64,000 nucleotides of DNA from Ustilago trichophora (Eukaryota > Basidiomycota > Ustilaginomycetes > Ustilaginales > Ustilaginaceae). Each line of letters begins with the position of its first letter. Positions within the stretch are counted from its first letter, which is position 1. Shown piece after piece: positions 46,194-55,306 of the stretch. The notes beneath the pieces are model-generated. The model saw nothing but the letters and a program-made list of their open reading frames with translations. It did not search any database and was not told the DNA's origin. A program made the translations under genes and the position numbers. Where the stretch lies: contig OOIN01000005.1 in the NCBI GenBank assembly GCA_900323505.1, positions 682,001 to 746,000 on the forward strand, written 5' to 3'.

Positions 46194-47291
46194 ATGCCCG
46201 TAACTCACAAGAGGAACGTCGTACCGGACTCAATCCGTGAAAAAATCGTCGATTTTGTATTGCACAAGGGCCAAACGAAGGCCGAGGTCGCCAAACGCCT
46301 TGACTATCCGTGGTCAACCGTGGATAGCATAATCCGTAAGTATGAAGATACAGGAGATAGCAGCGCCCAGAAGAAGAAAGGAGGCGCTTTCCGTGGCCAC
46401 CGGGCCCAACAACACCATCTCGATGTCATGCTCCGCTACGTTTCCCAGCATCCTGGCGCCACCATCGAAGAGATCCGTCGACACCTGCAACAGGAGACGG
46501 GTCTCGAGCTATCCATTACATCAGTCCAGAATGCCCTCCACGACCGGTGTCATTTGACACTCAAGAGGACCGGCCTTCAGCACGATCGACACAATTCTCC
46601 GGAGACGATCGCCACTCGCCGTGAGTGGGTGGCAGCATATCGTGGACAAGGCCTTTCACTCAACGACGCCATCTTCCTTGACGAAGCCGGCTTCCACTTA
46701 CAACAGACACGAAAGGTTGGCCGTGCTCCTGTCGGACAGCGAGCTATACAGCAGAACCGGCCATACAATCGTGGGCCCAATCTCTCACTCCTTGTCGCCG
46801 TTGATCACAATGGCATACAAGCTCATCACATCAAGACTGGAGCATGGAATGCCGACGCTCTCCTCGACTTTTTCCTGGCCTATGTACTTCCGAAGTTTGA
46901 AGGTCAAGGAAAGACCTTCGTCCTCGACAATGCCCCCTTCCACCACTCACAGCGGCTCATCCAAACGGTTCATGCACAAGGCCACCAAATTCAGTACCTC
47001 CCGCCATATACACCATGGTTCAATATCGCCGAAAAGGTCTTTGCAAAGGTCAAGCCCTTTGTCGGCCGCCAGGAGCTTCACAAGGCGGAGGATATACGCT
47101 CATGGATCGATGCCTCGCTTGCCACAATCACTCCAGAGATGGCACGAGGCTGGATACACGAGACAAACCGTTGGATGGTGGTAGCAGAGGCCGGTCATCC
47201 TCTCTCAACTGATCACGATGCTGAAGCAGCTCTTCGTCAACATGGTCTATGGCACGATCCAGCTCCTATTGATCCAGCACTCACAGCTTAG
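46194..47291 (+). CDS. Tc1/mariner-family (IS630-like) transposase, apparently intact
   Basis: 365 aa from ATG 46194; the frame is open upstream without another ATG. The N-terminal helix-turn-helix reads KGQTKAEVAKRLDYPWSTVD (about residues 24-45), followed by a second winged segment (HPGATIEEIRRHLQQETG). The catalytic triad is Asp163 (IFLDEAGF), Asp245 (VLDNAPFHH) and Glu280 (FNIAEKVF), spacing DD34E. YLPPYTPWFN is the usual pre-Glu motif. There is no stop, frameshift or missing catalytic residue. The enzyme would cut at the terminal inverted repeats and insert at TA. A CACCAT hexamer run (46159-46190) directly precedes the start. Confidence 0.93.
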   Translation: MPVTHKRNVVPDSIREKIVDFVLHKGQTKAEVAKRLDYPWSTVDSIIRKYEDTGDSSAQKKKGGAFRGHRAQQHHLDVMLRYVSQHPGATIEEIRRHLQQETGLELSITSVQNALHDRCHLTLKRTGLQHDRHNSPETIATRREWVAAYRGQGLSLNDAIFLDEAGFHLQQTRKVGRAPVGQRAIQQNRPYNRGPNLSLLVAVDHNGIQAHHIKTGAWNADALLDFFLAYVLPKFEGQGKTFVLDNAPFHHSQRLIQTVHAQGHQIQYLPPYTPWFNIAEKVFAKVKPFVGRQELHKAEDIRSWIDASLATITPEMARGWIHETNRWMVVAEAGHPLSTDHDAEAALRQHGLWHDPAPIDPALTA

Positions 47292-47394
47292 CTCATGATG
47301 TATAGTATTCACAGTTGCAATGCAGTTTACGATCTCAATTCCACAAGCAGCAGTGACACATGATGAGCATTGAGTCACGATGACAATAAGCGGT

Positions 47395-47486
47395 GATCAC
47401 GATGACATTGAATTATACATCACGATAACATTAGCTTACATCACGATGTAAGCTCCAGCGTCCCGAACCACCATCACGATAACATT
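47395..47486. repeat. Right subterminal repeats of the mariner-like element
   Basis: Copies of CATCACGATAACATT at 47418-47432 and 47472-47486, and GATCACGATGACATT at 47395-47409. Between them is a palindrome GCTTACATC-AC-GATGTAAGC (47434-47453). They are inverted relative to the left-end copies. Confidence 0.75.
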
Positions 47487-47866
47487 ATCGAGCACCACGA
47501 TATCTCGAGGCCGAGTCACGGTTTCGACGTGAAAAAGGAATAATACATGCGACAAGTCTCTAAGATAGGAGTGAGAGTGGATGTGGCCACAAGCAACCGT
47601 CACGACCAACCTTGCCGCAGCAGCGTGCGGCACAATTGGTGACCTGGCTGCGGCCAAGCATGGTCGGACCCGCCAGGGCATCCAACTGTGAGTTTCCCAA
47701 ATTGCGATCAGTCCCAATCCTTACCAACCATTGGGTTGGGGGCCAGGTGGATCAGGCGGGTGAGCAGCCACAGTTCCACTGCAGCACCCTCTGGCCTTGG
47801 ATTGGGGATATGGCTGCAATCAGGGGAGGCGGCTAGTTTGGCCGGTGTTCCTCAATCCTGACAGTT

Positions 47867-48133
47867 CCATCAGTAATGACCATTTGAAAGATGTCTGTAA
47901 AGGGTGAGCATTGCATGGCATAGGCATGCATTGACTGGCGCAACCAAGTTGCCAAAATGACTGCTGCACCCAAGATCCAAGTTGTGTGGGAACCTGTGCA
48001 ATGGATGCGTTGGTGGTTCCCTACCAACATCTCTAAGAGACTGCTTGGTGTGTGCATAGTGTTCTTGTTACCAACGTCTGTAAGCATTGGTTGGACCAAT
48101 AAGCTGATGCAGCAGGTGACCATATATTCCAAC
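47867..48133. other. Short spacer between the two repeat copies
   Basis: No gene seen. It separates the occupied and the unoccupied repeat copies. Confidence 0.4.
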
Positions 48134-48509
48134 AGGGGGAAGCACAGCAACTGAGTTGCTATTGAGCTAACTAAGTAATACATGCAATGAGTCTCTGAAA
48201 TAGGAGTGAAACAGAGCACCACCATGAGCAACAACCACAGCCTGCTATGCTGCAGCAATGTATCACAGTGATAGGCGACTGGCTTGGCCAGGGTACAACC
48301 AGATCTGTTGGTCCACCAGGCTGGGATTTCCCGACTGCAATTGTACAATGTCCAGATCGACAATTGGGCTGGAGAGTTGGGTGCAACCTGATTGGTCACC
48401 CACTCGACGCAACTCCCCACCACCGTAACCGCCCAGGACCGGGATTGATGATCTTGTCTGTGATTGGGGGAGCGACTAACCCGGTCAGTACTCCTCAATC
48501 CTGACAGTT
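48134..48509. repeat. Diverged dispersed repeat, copy B (unoccupied site)
   Basis: Uninterrupted paralogue of copy A. CTAACTAAG-TA-ATACATGC (TA at 48176-48177) is the pre-insertion form of the site into which the mariner-like element went in copy A. Both copies share the end TCCTCAATCCTGACAGTT. Confidence 0.8.
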
Positions 48510-48664
48510 GTTGCTGTTCCCACCCCTCCTCACACTCCTTCCCCTTCACGCAGGCGCAAATGTCCGGAACAGCCAACCACACCACAATCCTGTTCAGGCT
48601 AGTTAGCACACCTTCTCACAATCGAGGAACTTTTCCATACATGGTATTGTGATCACGGCTTCGC

Positions 48665-50731
48665 TCAGATTGCTTTGACGTAGTTCCTTGGGAACAATCC
48701 CACTTTGCTAGCACTCATGCCAGCTTCAACCCTGCCCTCCCACCAGTCATCGGTACTGTCCGTCTTTCTCGTGACAGCAATCACTTGGCCCTTGCTGAAA
48801 CCAAGATCACCCTCTTCCTGAGCTTCGAAATCATACAGCGCAATCACACGCTCAATGACGGGCACGCTGGCATTCTTATTGGAGAGTGAGAACGACTCGC
48901 GCCTATCAATGCCGTTCCCGGTGGCGCCGTTTTGGCCGTACGTGTTCATCGATGGGGAGATGAGCGAAGTGTGCTGATCTTCACGCCCGTCATCCTCGGC
49001 GATGGTGGGAGTCTTTTTGCGGCCGAAAGCGCTGCTTCCGGGACTGGGCGTGCGAAAGCGGCCGAAGCGGGATCCGCCGCTTTTGGACGGGGGAGGCGCA
49101 GATCCAAGATCGCCGTCCCATGGCGACTTGGTGCGTCCGTGACCGTTACTGCTGCCCGCAACATTGATATAGCCGTTGTAGCTGCCGCTGCTAGCTCCGC
49201 TATACCGGGGTTCCACTGTGGTGTCGAGGTCGTCAAAGGGGTCGCGAGCAGCAGCGGAATCGGTCTGTGTGAAGTCGTCTCCAAACAAGTCATCATGAGC
49301 ATCTTCCGTCGAGCTGAACTGGGACCAGCCGAGGGGCGTGTTGGAAGAACCTGCACCGCCGATGCTGCCGCTGCGAATGCGGCTGTCCGAAGCTACTCCG
49401 GAATTGAATGCGCTTGTGCCACCTGCTAAACTGTAACTCTTGTTGTGGCCGAAAGGCGACTTCCGTGCAGCGGAAGGGCTTGCAGGTCCGCCGCCTTGGA
49501 GCTCTCGGTCGAGCGCATCCATGCCGTCGGTGCCTCGCATGCTCCATGCACTGGTGTTTTTGCTTTGCCCAGGGATGTCGTTCCAGTCGGGCGGGGGCGT
49601 GGGGCCGGAACGGTCCAATTTCTTCCTGCCAAAGCTCGAAAAGCTGAGGTTACTCGCGATACTGCTTGACCTCTGTCTGATACCCGGGCGTTTGCTTTGA
49701 GACGAGGCTGAACCGACCCGAGCTGGTGTGTTGCTCAGAGATGAAGAAGGCGAACCGAATGCGTAGGCTCCAAAGTTGCGGTTGTCATCGTCGTCCTTCC
49801 TGCGACGGTCGCGGTCGTTCCAATCGTCCAAAGAATCGCGGCCTCTGTCATGGTCATGCTCGCGTTCACGATCATTGAGGCTGAACTGGTCGAAGCGATC
49901 GGGCAGATCATCGGCTTGTGTGTTACGAGATGGCTTGCGTCCGGAAGATAGATCTTGCAGATCCCGGCTATCCATAGAATCAAAGCTTCCCCTGCGTCCC
50001 CCACTTCCACTGAGGCCGCGACGGTCAAAGCTGCTGGTATCATCGTAATTAAAGTATTCGCCATCGAGGTCCTTGCTTGGCGTGTTGGCCAATGTGAATC
50101 GGTCGATAGTCTGAATGAGGCCAGAGGCCCAGTGAGGTCGATCGACGTTGCCAGATAGAATCTGCTTGGCGTTCTTGCCGTACTGGCCGTAGGCTTTGAC
50201 ATTGGCGTCCTCGCGATTGACAAGGATAGTACCTTCGACCGAGATGCCGCCGTACAAGCCCTTGGATTTCGAGTACGAGAACATGGCAGCCACACGACCT
50301 TTCGTATTAACACTTCCGCTCGCTTCTGCCGATCTACCCAAGGGGCCAACTGCAACGGACAAATTGCCACCGAGCTGAAGGGAGCCGGTAGCCATGAAGG
50401 ATCGGACGGCAGATTTGGAGTTGAGCACGATCAGGAAATCGGTGACCTCGGCCCCGGCATTGAAACCGCCTCCGAGACCGCCGATGCCAATAGCGGCGGG
50501 TGCAGACCAGCGACCATCTTCGAGCTTGGCAACCACAACGCCAGATCCAGCGCGTGCTGAGAGCAAGAATCCGATGCGGAAGACAGAGAAGATGGCAAAG
50601 CCCTTTGCCTTCCTCAAAACGCTGAGAGGAACGATCTTGTCGAGGCCATTGACAGGGTCGACAAACTCGTTGAGGATCTTGGTGGCCTTGCGGCACTCTT
50701 GTTCCAGGTGAACCGGGATTGGGTTGCCCAT
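48665..50731 (-). CDS. Ysc84/Lsb3/SH3YL1-type actin-patch protein
   Basis: A single minus-strand exon of 688 aa. The start is MGNPIPVHLEQECRKATKIL, matching the conserved N-terminus of the family; upstream sequence in the same frame has no ATG. The Ysc84 lipid- and actin-binding domain occupies about residues 10-215 (KAKGFAIFSVFRIGFLLSAR, GIGGLGGGFNAGAEVTDFLI, KSKGLYGGISVEGT). A long disordered Ser/Asp/Arg-rich linker follows. The last 60 residues form an SH3 domain (ALYDFEAQEEGDLGFSKGQV, WWEGR, GLFPRNYVKAI). Relatives bind Las17/WASP and work in endocytic actin patches. Length is above yeast Ysc84 because of the linker. Confidence 0.92.
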   Translation of the reverse strand: MGNPIPVHLEQECRKATKILNEFVDPVNGLDKIVPLSVLRKAKGFAIFSVFRIGFLLSARAGSGVVVAKLEDGRWSAPAAIGIGGLGGGFNAGAEVTDFLIVLNSKSAVRSFMATGSLQLGGNLSVAVGPLGRSAEASGSVNTKGRVAAMFSYSKSKGLYGGISVEGTILVNREDANVKAYGQYGKNAKQILSGNVDRPHWASGLIQTIDRFTLANTPSKDLDGEYFNYDDTSSFDRRGLSGSGGRRGSFDSMDSRDLQDLSSGRKPSRNTQADDLPDRFDQFSLNDREREHDHDRGRDSLDDWNDRDRRRKDDDDNRNFGAYAFGSPSSSLSNTPARVGSASSQSKRPGIRQRSSSIASNLSFSSFGRKKLDRSGPTPPPDWNDIPGQSKNTSAWSMRGTDGMDALDRELQGGGPASPSAARKSPFGHNKSYSLAGGTSAFNSGVASDSRIRSGSIGGAGSSNTPLGWSQFSSTEDAHDDLFGDDFTQTDSAAARDPFDDLDTTVEPRYSGASSGSYNGYINVAGSSNGHGRTKSPWDGDLGSAPPPSKSGGSRFGRFRTPSPGSSAFGRKKTPTIAEDDGREDQHTSLISPSMNTYGQNGATGNGIDRRESFSLSNKNASVPVIERVIALYDFEAQEEGDLGFSKGQVIAVTRKTDSTDDWWEGRVEAGMSASKVGLFPRNYVKAI

Positions 50732-51750
50732 GCTGCCAGCTTGAAGCCTCGACTGAGTTGAACGAGAAGTGAGAGGATGTTCAGTGCGTGGGCCAGCAGC
50801 GCAGATGCAACTGGAGTGGGTTGAGGTCTTGTTAGGAAGTAGGCTGGTAAGGATCAAGAGTCGAGGTGGTCCGATGGATGGCAGATGACCACGACTTGTG
50901 CTTCGGCGTCCTACTTAGAGTGGCAAAGGTGCTGAGGCGAGGAAAGAGAGGAGGACGTAGTGTTGCGAAAGTGAAGATGATGGTGGTGGTCAACGACGAC
51001 CAGGGATTACGGGAGCAATAATGAATCTCGAGTCAAGCGGCTGTGTGTGGGAAGTGATGATCCGTGCCGTGAGTGAGCAGGATGCTCGGAGAATAATCAA
51101 GTGCCGCGGAAAGTGGGACTGGAAGTCAGCATAGCCAGCTGACGGACAAGTGTTCAAGAGAGGCATGCCAAGAGCAAACCAGCATCGTACGTTGACAGTA
51201 CAATACACACAGCTTGTCAGCGTCACAAGGAGAGGCCTTGGCTACGCCTTTCGTTGTTTGTGTGTGTGTGGAGGAGGAAAGCCGAAATAAATTTGGCGTG
51301 CAATTTGATTCTGGCCGGCCCGAGCGTTTATTTTTTTTGACAGAATTCCCTCATCTCGCATGTCTTCGCCCTGCCTTTTCCCACCGCGGAGTTACGGTAG
51401 CACCGCTCAAAGTGGCTACTGTAGAACCAGGGTTGGGTCAAACGTTCATGTGGGGTCAACTCGTCAAAGCCGCCTCTATTTTACGCCATTCTACAGCACT
51501 ACTTGGCTTTCTTCATCTCGTTGTATGTATTGGTGCAAATCTAATACCCTGACACGCAAGATCAACCTGAGCGCCTCACTTGTTGTTTCGGGAGAAATTA
51601 TTACTGTACTTTGTGATTGAGTCCGAGGTGGCGTAACATCCGAGGTCAATGAGATGGGTTATGGACGACATTGTCGGCGTTTCCGAGCCAGAGGCACAAT
51701 GAATAAAACCGGGTGCAGCTTCAGCTTCAGCTCCAGCTTCAGCTTCAGCT
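50732..51750. other. Intergenic region between the Ysc84-like and Mtr10-like genes
   Basis: Upstream region of the Ysc84-like gene and 3' flank of the karyopherin gene. No supported gene. A hexanucleotide AGCTTC repeat at about 51716-51750 touches the karyopherin stop codon. Confidence 0.45.
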
Positions 51751-54678
51751 TCAGCGGTCCAGCAAAGCAGCGGCACCTCCTTCCCTGTCGCCTCGAGTCC
51801 TCTCTCTTGCTCGACGAGAGGCTGCGTACAGCCCATTGAGCGACTGCTTGATCTGGTCAAGGCTCTTGCTGTTGGCTGCTTGCAGGTAGCGCTCGATGAA
51901 GGTGGCCTTGTCTTTATCTGGGACATAGCTCGTTGGTAGCTGCTCTATGATGCCTGGAACCCATGCGACCATCTCTCCAGCAAAGCCGCTCGAGAGCACC
52001 TTGAGCGTGGTCACCACCATCGGCATCACTTCGGGGCTGAACTGCGTTACGAGACCGTTGAGCAACACGGAAGCGAGCTGGAAGCCTTGTTGCCCGACAA
52101 CGTGGCGGATGACACCTGCATAGCTTGCCAGCTCCTCCATCGACGCTGAACCATCTGCGTTGGGGACGCCCGTCGCAGGCAAGGGGGTGCCGGGCTGCGA
52201 GACTGTCACGGGCATCATGAGCGAATCGTGTCCCACGATGCCGAGCACAAGGTCCAGCGCTGTTGCTACCGTTTCCGTCTTCAGTATCGTGAGAGCCGCT
52301 AGAGCTGCTCGGAAGACATGCGGGAATTGTGGCGAGAGGAACAGCATCGAAGGCGCATTGTTGAGCACTGCCAGACACATGTGAATGTAGTCGTCAAGCA
52401 CATCGCCCATCTCGGCGGGCATCGTATTCTCCAGCAATTGCACCATCTTGCCGTTGACCCGTTCCGAAGCTCCCTGGAGCGCTGCCCTGACAGCCATGTT
52501 GCCATCGCGACCAAACTGGTCGACGCACTTGCCCACAATCCATATGTAGCCCGGGTACCCTGTCTGCTCGAAGCATGACGACAATCTCTCCAGCAGAGCC
52601 ACCAGGCTTGGGGCGGCAAGTGGACCGAAAAGAGAGAGACCACGTCGAAGCAAGGCAGACGCTCGTTCCGAAATGAAGAAGACGTTGCCATGCGAGACCA
52701 GCACTCGATCAACGACCGAGTAGGCTTCCTCACACGTCTTGGCGCACGCTTCTGGCAGATGACCTGAGAGCGAAGCGCCGACCACGGCGATCATCTTTTC
52801 CAGCTGTTCCATCCTGTCGGCTGCTTTACGCAGCTGATCCTTGCTTGCATCCGGCAGAGCGGCGACTTGACTGAGGGACTCGAGAAGCGGTTGAGAGAAC
52901 TGCATGAGTGCCTGCGGTGCCTCGTTGGGCTGCATACCCGCAATCACATAAGCGATTCCCTCCGAAATCGAGATGAGGTCGTCGGGTCCGAGCTTGTCAT
53001 TAACTGAGCGGAAGAAGTCGTAAAGCTGTGGGAGGTAGGGCACAAGATGGCGATGGCAGTCCTGACAGAGGAAGTTCATGGCCTGTGCTGCTGCTGCCGT
53101 GACATCGCTGTCGGCTCGTTCCAAGCCGGCACTTATGTATGACAGCTGAGCGGGAATCTGCTCTGGGTGCATGTCGATCCATTCAGTGTATCGAGACAGC
53201 ACGAGGAGTCCGGCATATTTGAGTTTTGGATGGTCTGGAAGCGTGGGGATGATGTTGATGATCTGAGGGAGGACCTCGTCGTCACGAGGATCCGCTTCAG
53301 CGCCCATAGCACGCATGCTGAATAGAGGAGCTTCCACGTCCTGCCACTTGAGCATCTCTGGCGTCGACTGCGAGATGGTGGATTGGATGAGATGAAGAGA
53401 CCTCGAAAGACACTGCCGTGAGCCGAGAACATGACAGCAGTCCTTGAGCGTGTCGCCCATAAAGTGTCGGAAAGATCGGAAATCGTCTCGCTCCTGACCT
53501 GTCAGTGCATCTGGATCGTCAGGAAAGCGAAGGTGGCGGATGATGATCTCGAGTAGCCTCTCGTAAAGCGGGAAGAAGCGCTGTGCTTCGGGATGGTCAT
53601 AAGCGTGTGAAAGGGCGCCTGACAGCAGGTACCAGAAGCGGAAGGTGATCTGAACAATGTCGAGGTCGTGGTAGGCCGTGCACTCTGCGATGGCTTCGAC
53701 GATCGGATAGAGCTCGTTCTGATGGCGGAGGATGATACGGTGGTAGGCTTCGCCTGCCTGAACAAAGATTCGGCAAAGTCCACGGACTTTGTCCTCGTCT
53801 TCGCCCGCAGCTGATAGCATTTGACGCAGAGGATGGAGACGGGCAAGGACACGCTGAATCACGTCCATATTTTCTTCCACTTCTTGAGTCTCGTTGATGA
53901 GGTCGCAGACGACATCTGTAGCCACGTCGAACAGCTCTTCCGAGCCCAGCGCATCGAAGGAAAGGTCGAAAAGAGGCGTGTCGGCCATCTGACTTGCTGA
54001 CACTTCGCCGCTCTTGAGCCAAGATCGAAGACACTGGAAGATGCCGGTCTGAATCTGTGACGTTAAGCCTGATGCCTGCACGTACATGGAGAGTAGCTTG
54101 AGGATCTCGGGAGCTGCAGCCGAGAGCAAAAAATGGCATCGAGCATTGTAGAAGTCGTTGTCAACGGGGATGCGGTGATTTGTAATGACCTCTTCGGGAA
54201 GCACAGTGAGGAACTCGAGAAGAACTGGGACAGTCTCTGGGCTGGAGCCAAACCTTTCGATCAGACCTGGCACAACCGTGGGCCATTCGGATTCGTCGAG
54301 TTGCAGAGCAAGACCAGAGAGAGCCAGGCTGAGTTGCGTCTGGATCACACGAGGCCCAGTTGCATATGCCGAGAGTGCAGTGAGGAGGGTGTTGCGCAGG
54401 GCAACTCTCTGCTGTGAGGGGACCTGTTCGAGGTCAAAAGTGATCTTGGTGCGGAAGGTCTGTGCAGCAAAGAGGCGTGGTTCGAGTGGCAGCTCGGATG
54501 CCAGAAGCAAAGAATTGGCCGTCTGCCAGGCTTCAGAGGTTTGCTGGAAGTTCTGGAGCCATTCATTGGCAGAAGCCTTGGCTTGATTGTTGGGATCGGT
54601 GTAGAGAGTGTTGAGAGCTTGCATGACGGCCTGAATGGCCTGCTGCTCCGTTGAGCTCGGACCTGGTGTCGCCGACAT
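51751..54678 (-). CDS. Mtr10/transportin-3 family karyopherin
   Basis: A single minus-strand exon of 975 aa starting MSATPGPSSTEQQAIQAVMQ; the eight codons upstream in frame have no ATG. The N-terminus is the importin-beta-like repeat (ALNTLYTDPNNQAKASANEWLQNFQQT, then LFAAQTFRTKITFDLEQVP), followed by an exportin-1-like region (LSLALSGLALQLDESEWPTVV) and HEAT helices to the end. Pattern and length fit Mtr10/TNPO3/importin-13. Mtr10 imports SR-type mRNA-binding proteins such as Npl3 and is linked to tRNA retrograde import. No RanBP motif break, stop or intron is seen. Between Mtr10 and importin-13 the match to Mtr10 seems better. Confidence 0.85.
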   Translation of the reverse strand: MSATPGPSSTEQQAIQAVMQALNTLYTDPNNQAKASANEWLQNFQQTSEAWQTANSLLLASELPLEPRLFAAQTFRTKITFDLEQVPSQQRVALRNTLLTALSAYATGPRVIQTQLSLALSGLALQLDESEWPTVVPGLIERFGSSPETVPVLLEFLTVLPEEVITNHRIPVDNDFYNARCHFLLSAAAPEILKLLSMYVQASGLTSQIQTGIFQCLRSWLKSGEVSASQMADTPLFDLSFDALGSEELFDVATDVVCDLINETQEVEENMDVIQRVLARLHPLRQMLSAAGEDEDKVRGLCRIFVQAGEAYHRIILRHQNELYPIVEAIAECTAYHDLDIVQITFRFWYLLSGALSHAYDHPEAQRFFPLYERLLEIIIRHLRFPDDPDALTGQERDDFRSFRHFMGDTLKDCCHVLGSRQCLSRSLHLIQSTISQSTPEMLKWQDVEAPLFSMRAMGAEADPRDDEVLPQIINIIPTLPDHPKLKYAGLLVLSRYTEWIDMHPEQIPAQLSYISAGLERADSDVTAAAAQAMNFLCQDCHRHLVPYLPQLYDFFRSVNDKLGPDDLISISEGIAYVIAGMQPNEAPQALMQFSQPLLESLSQVAALPDASKDQLRKAADRMEQLEKMIAVVGASLSGHLPEACAKTCEEAYSVVDRVLVSHGNVFFISERASALLRRGLSLFGPLAAPSLVALLERLSSCFEQTGYPGYIWIVGKCVDQFGRDGNMAVRAALQGASERVNGKMVQLLENTMPAEMGDVLDDYIHMCLAVLNNAPSMLFLSPQFPHVFRAALAALTILKTETVATALDLVLGIVGHDSLMMPVTVSQPGTPLPATGVPNADGSASMEELASYAGVIRHVVGQQGFQLASVLLNGLVTQFSPEVMPMVVTTLKVLSSGFAGEMVAWVPGIIEQLPTSYVPDKDKATFIERYLQAANSKSLDQIKQSLNGLYAASRRARERTRGDREGGAAALLDR

Positions 54679-55306
54679 GGTGAACAGCGCTACACTGAAC
54701 AAGGTGTTGCACGCTGGTTATGCTTGGAAGGGATGAAGCAGTATCGATGAGGCTTGGATGTTCGAATCTCCCAAGTTTAATTGGCTCGAACAACGCTCGA
54801 CAATCTTTCCCGCAAGTGCGGATCAAGTTCAATGATAGAACAGTCCGGCAGCTTTGTAAGAACAAGGGAGGAGTTAGCGATGCCGGATTGTCGCAACCAA
54901 AGTCCAATAGCGTAAGTGTTGGTGGGAGATGTTGCAAGGAAGATGAGAAGATCTGCTGTTGGTCGTGTCACATGCTGTCCCTGCTGTGTTGGCTTTTCGG
55001 ATTTTTGAGTCTGGCGACACGCTTCTGTTTTGGAATTTCGCCGACAAACCCTCTTTGTGTCACTTTCTTCTGTGGTTCCCGATCTCATTTCCTCAACATT
55101 GCGATCCTGCTCCTGACACACGAGCTCAACTCATTGCAACATGACATGCCGTCGAAGATAAAGCTTGTAGAGAGACTCAAATACACCTGACTCTATTGCC
55201 AGTGGTGACAAGTGACCACAGTACAGAACGAAGCTCCGGCGAAAGGAATGTACGCAGCACACAAGTGCAAAAAGCACTGCGGTGCACACTCTGCAAGCCA
55301 AAACGC
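54679..55306. other. Mtr10-like promoter and VPS4 3' flank
   Basis: About 630 bp between two minus-strand genes. No supported gene. Confidence 0.4.

Larger units (their letters stand above)
45909..47540 (+). mobile_element. Tc1/mariner-like DNA transposon, 1632 bp, TA target duplication
   Basis: Terminal inverted repeats are TTCCTTTTTCAC (45909-45920) and its exact complement (47529-47540), flanked by TA on both sides (45907-45908 and 47541-47542). Inside, a single transposase frame (46194-47291) is intact. Both subterminal regions carry several copies of a CATCACGATAACATT-type motif in inverted orientation. The insertion site is confirmed by the empty related copy at 48134-48509, which has one TA at 48176-48177 where this copy has TA-element-TA. 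Confidence 0.93.
45865..47866. repeat. Diverged dispersed repeat, copy A, interrupted by the mariner-like element
   Basis: The parts 45865-45908 and 47541-47866 align with the uninterrupted copy B at 48134-48509. The match is high around the junction (GGGGAAGCAC, ACTGAGTTGCTAT.GAGCTAACTAAGTA, then ATACATGC and AGTCTCT..ATAGGAGTGA) and patchy further right. Both copies end in TCCTCAATCCTGACAGTT. Its own nature is unknown; the CA-type end would fit an old solo LTR, but I see no clear TG start. Confidence 0.75.

Noticed and set aside
48665..50857. Longer N-terminus for the Ysc84-like protein
   Set aside because: The extra 42 codons have no ATG, while MGNPIPVHLEQEC matches the conserved family start.
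54757..54775. tRNA-like B-box sequence (GTTCGAATCTCCC)
   Set aside because: No A-box at the right distance and no cloverleaf; lies in the leader of the karyopherin gene.
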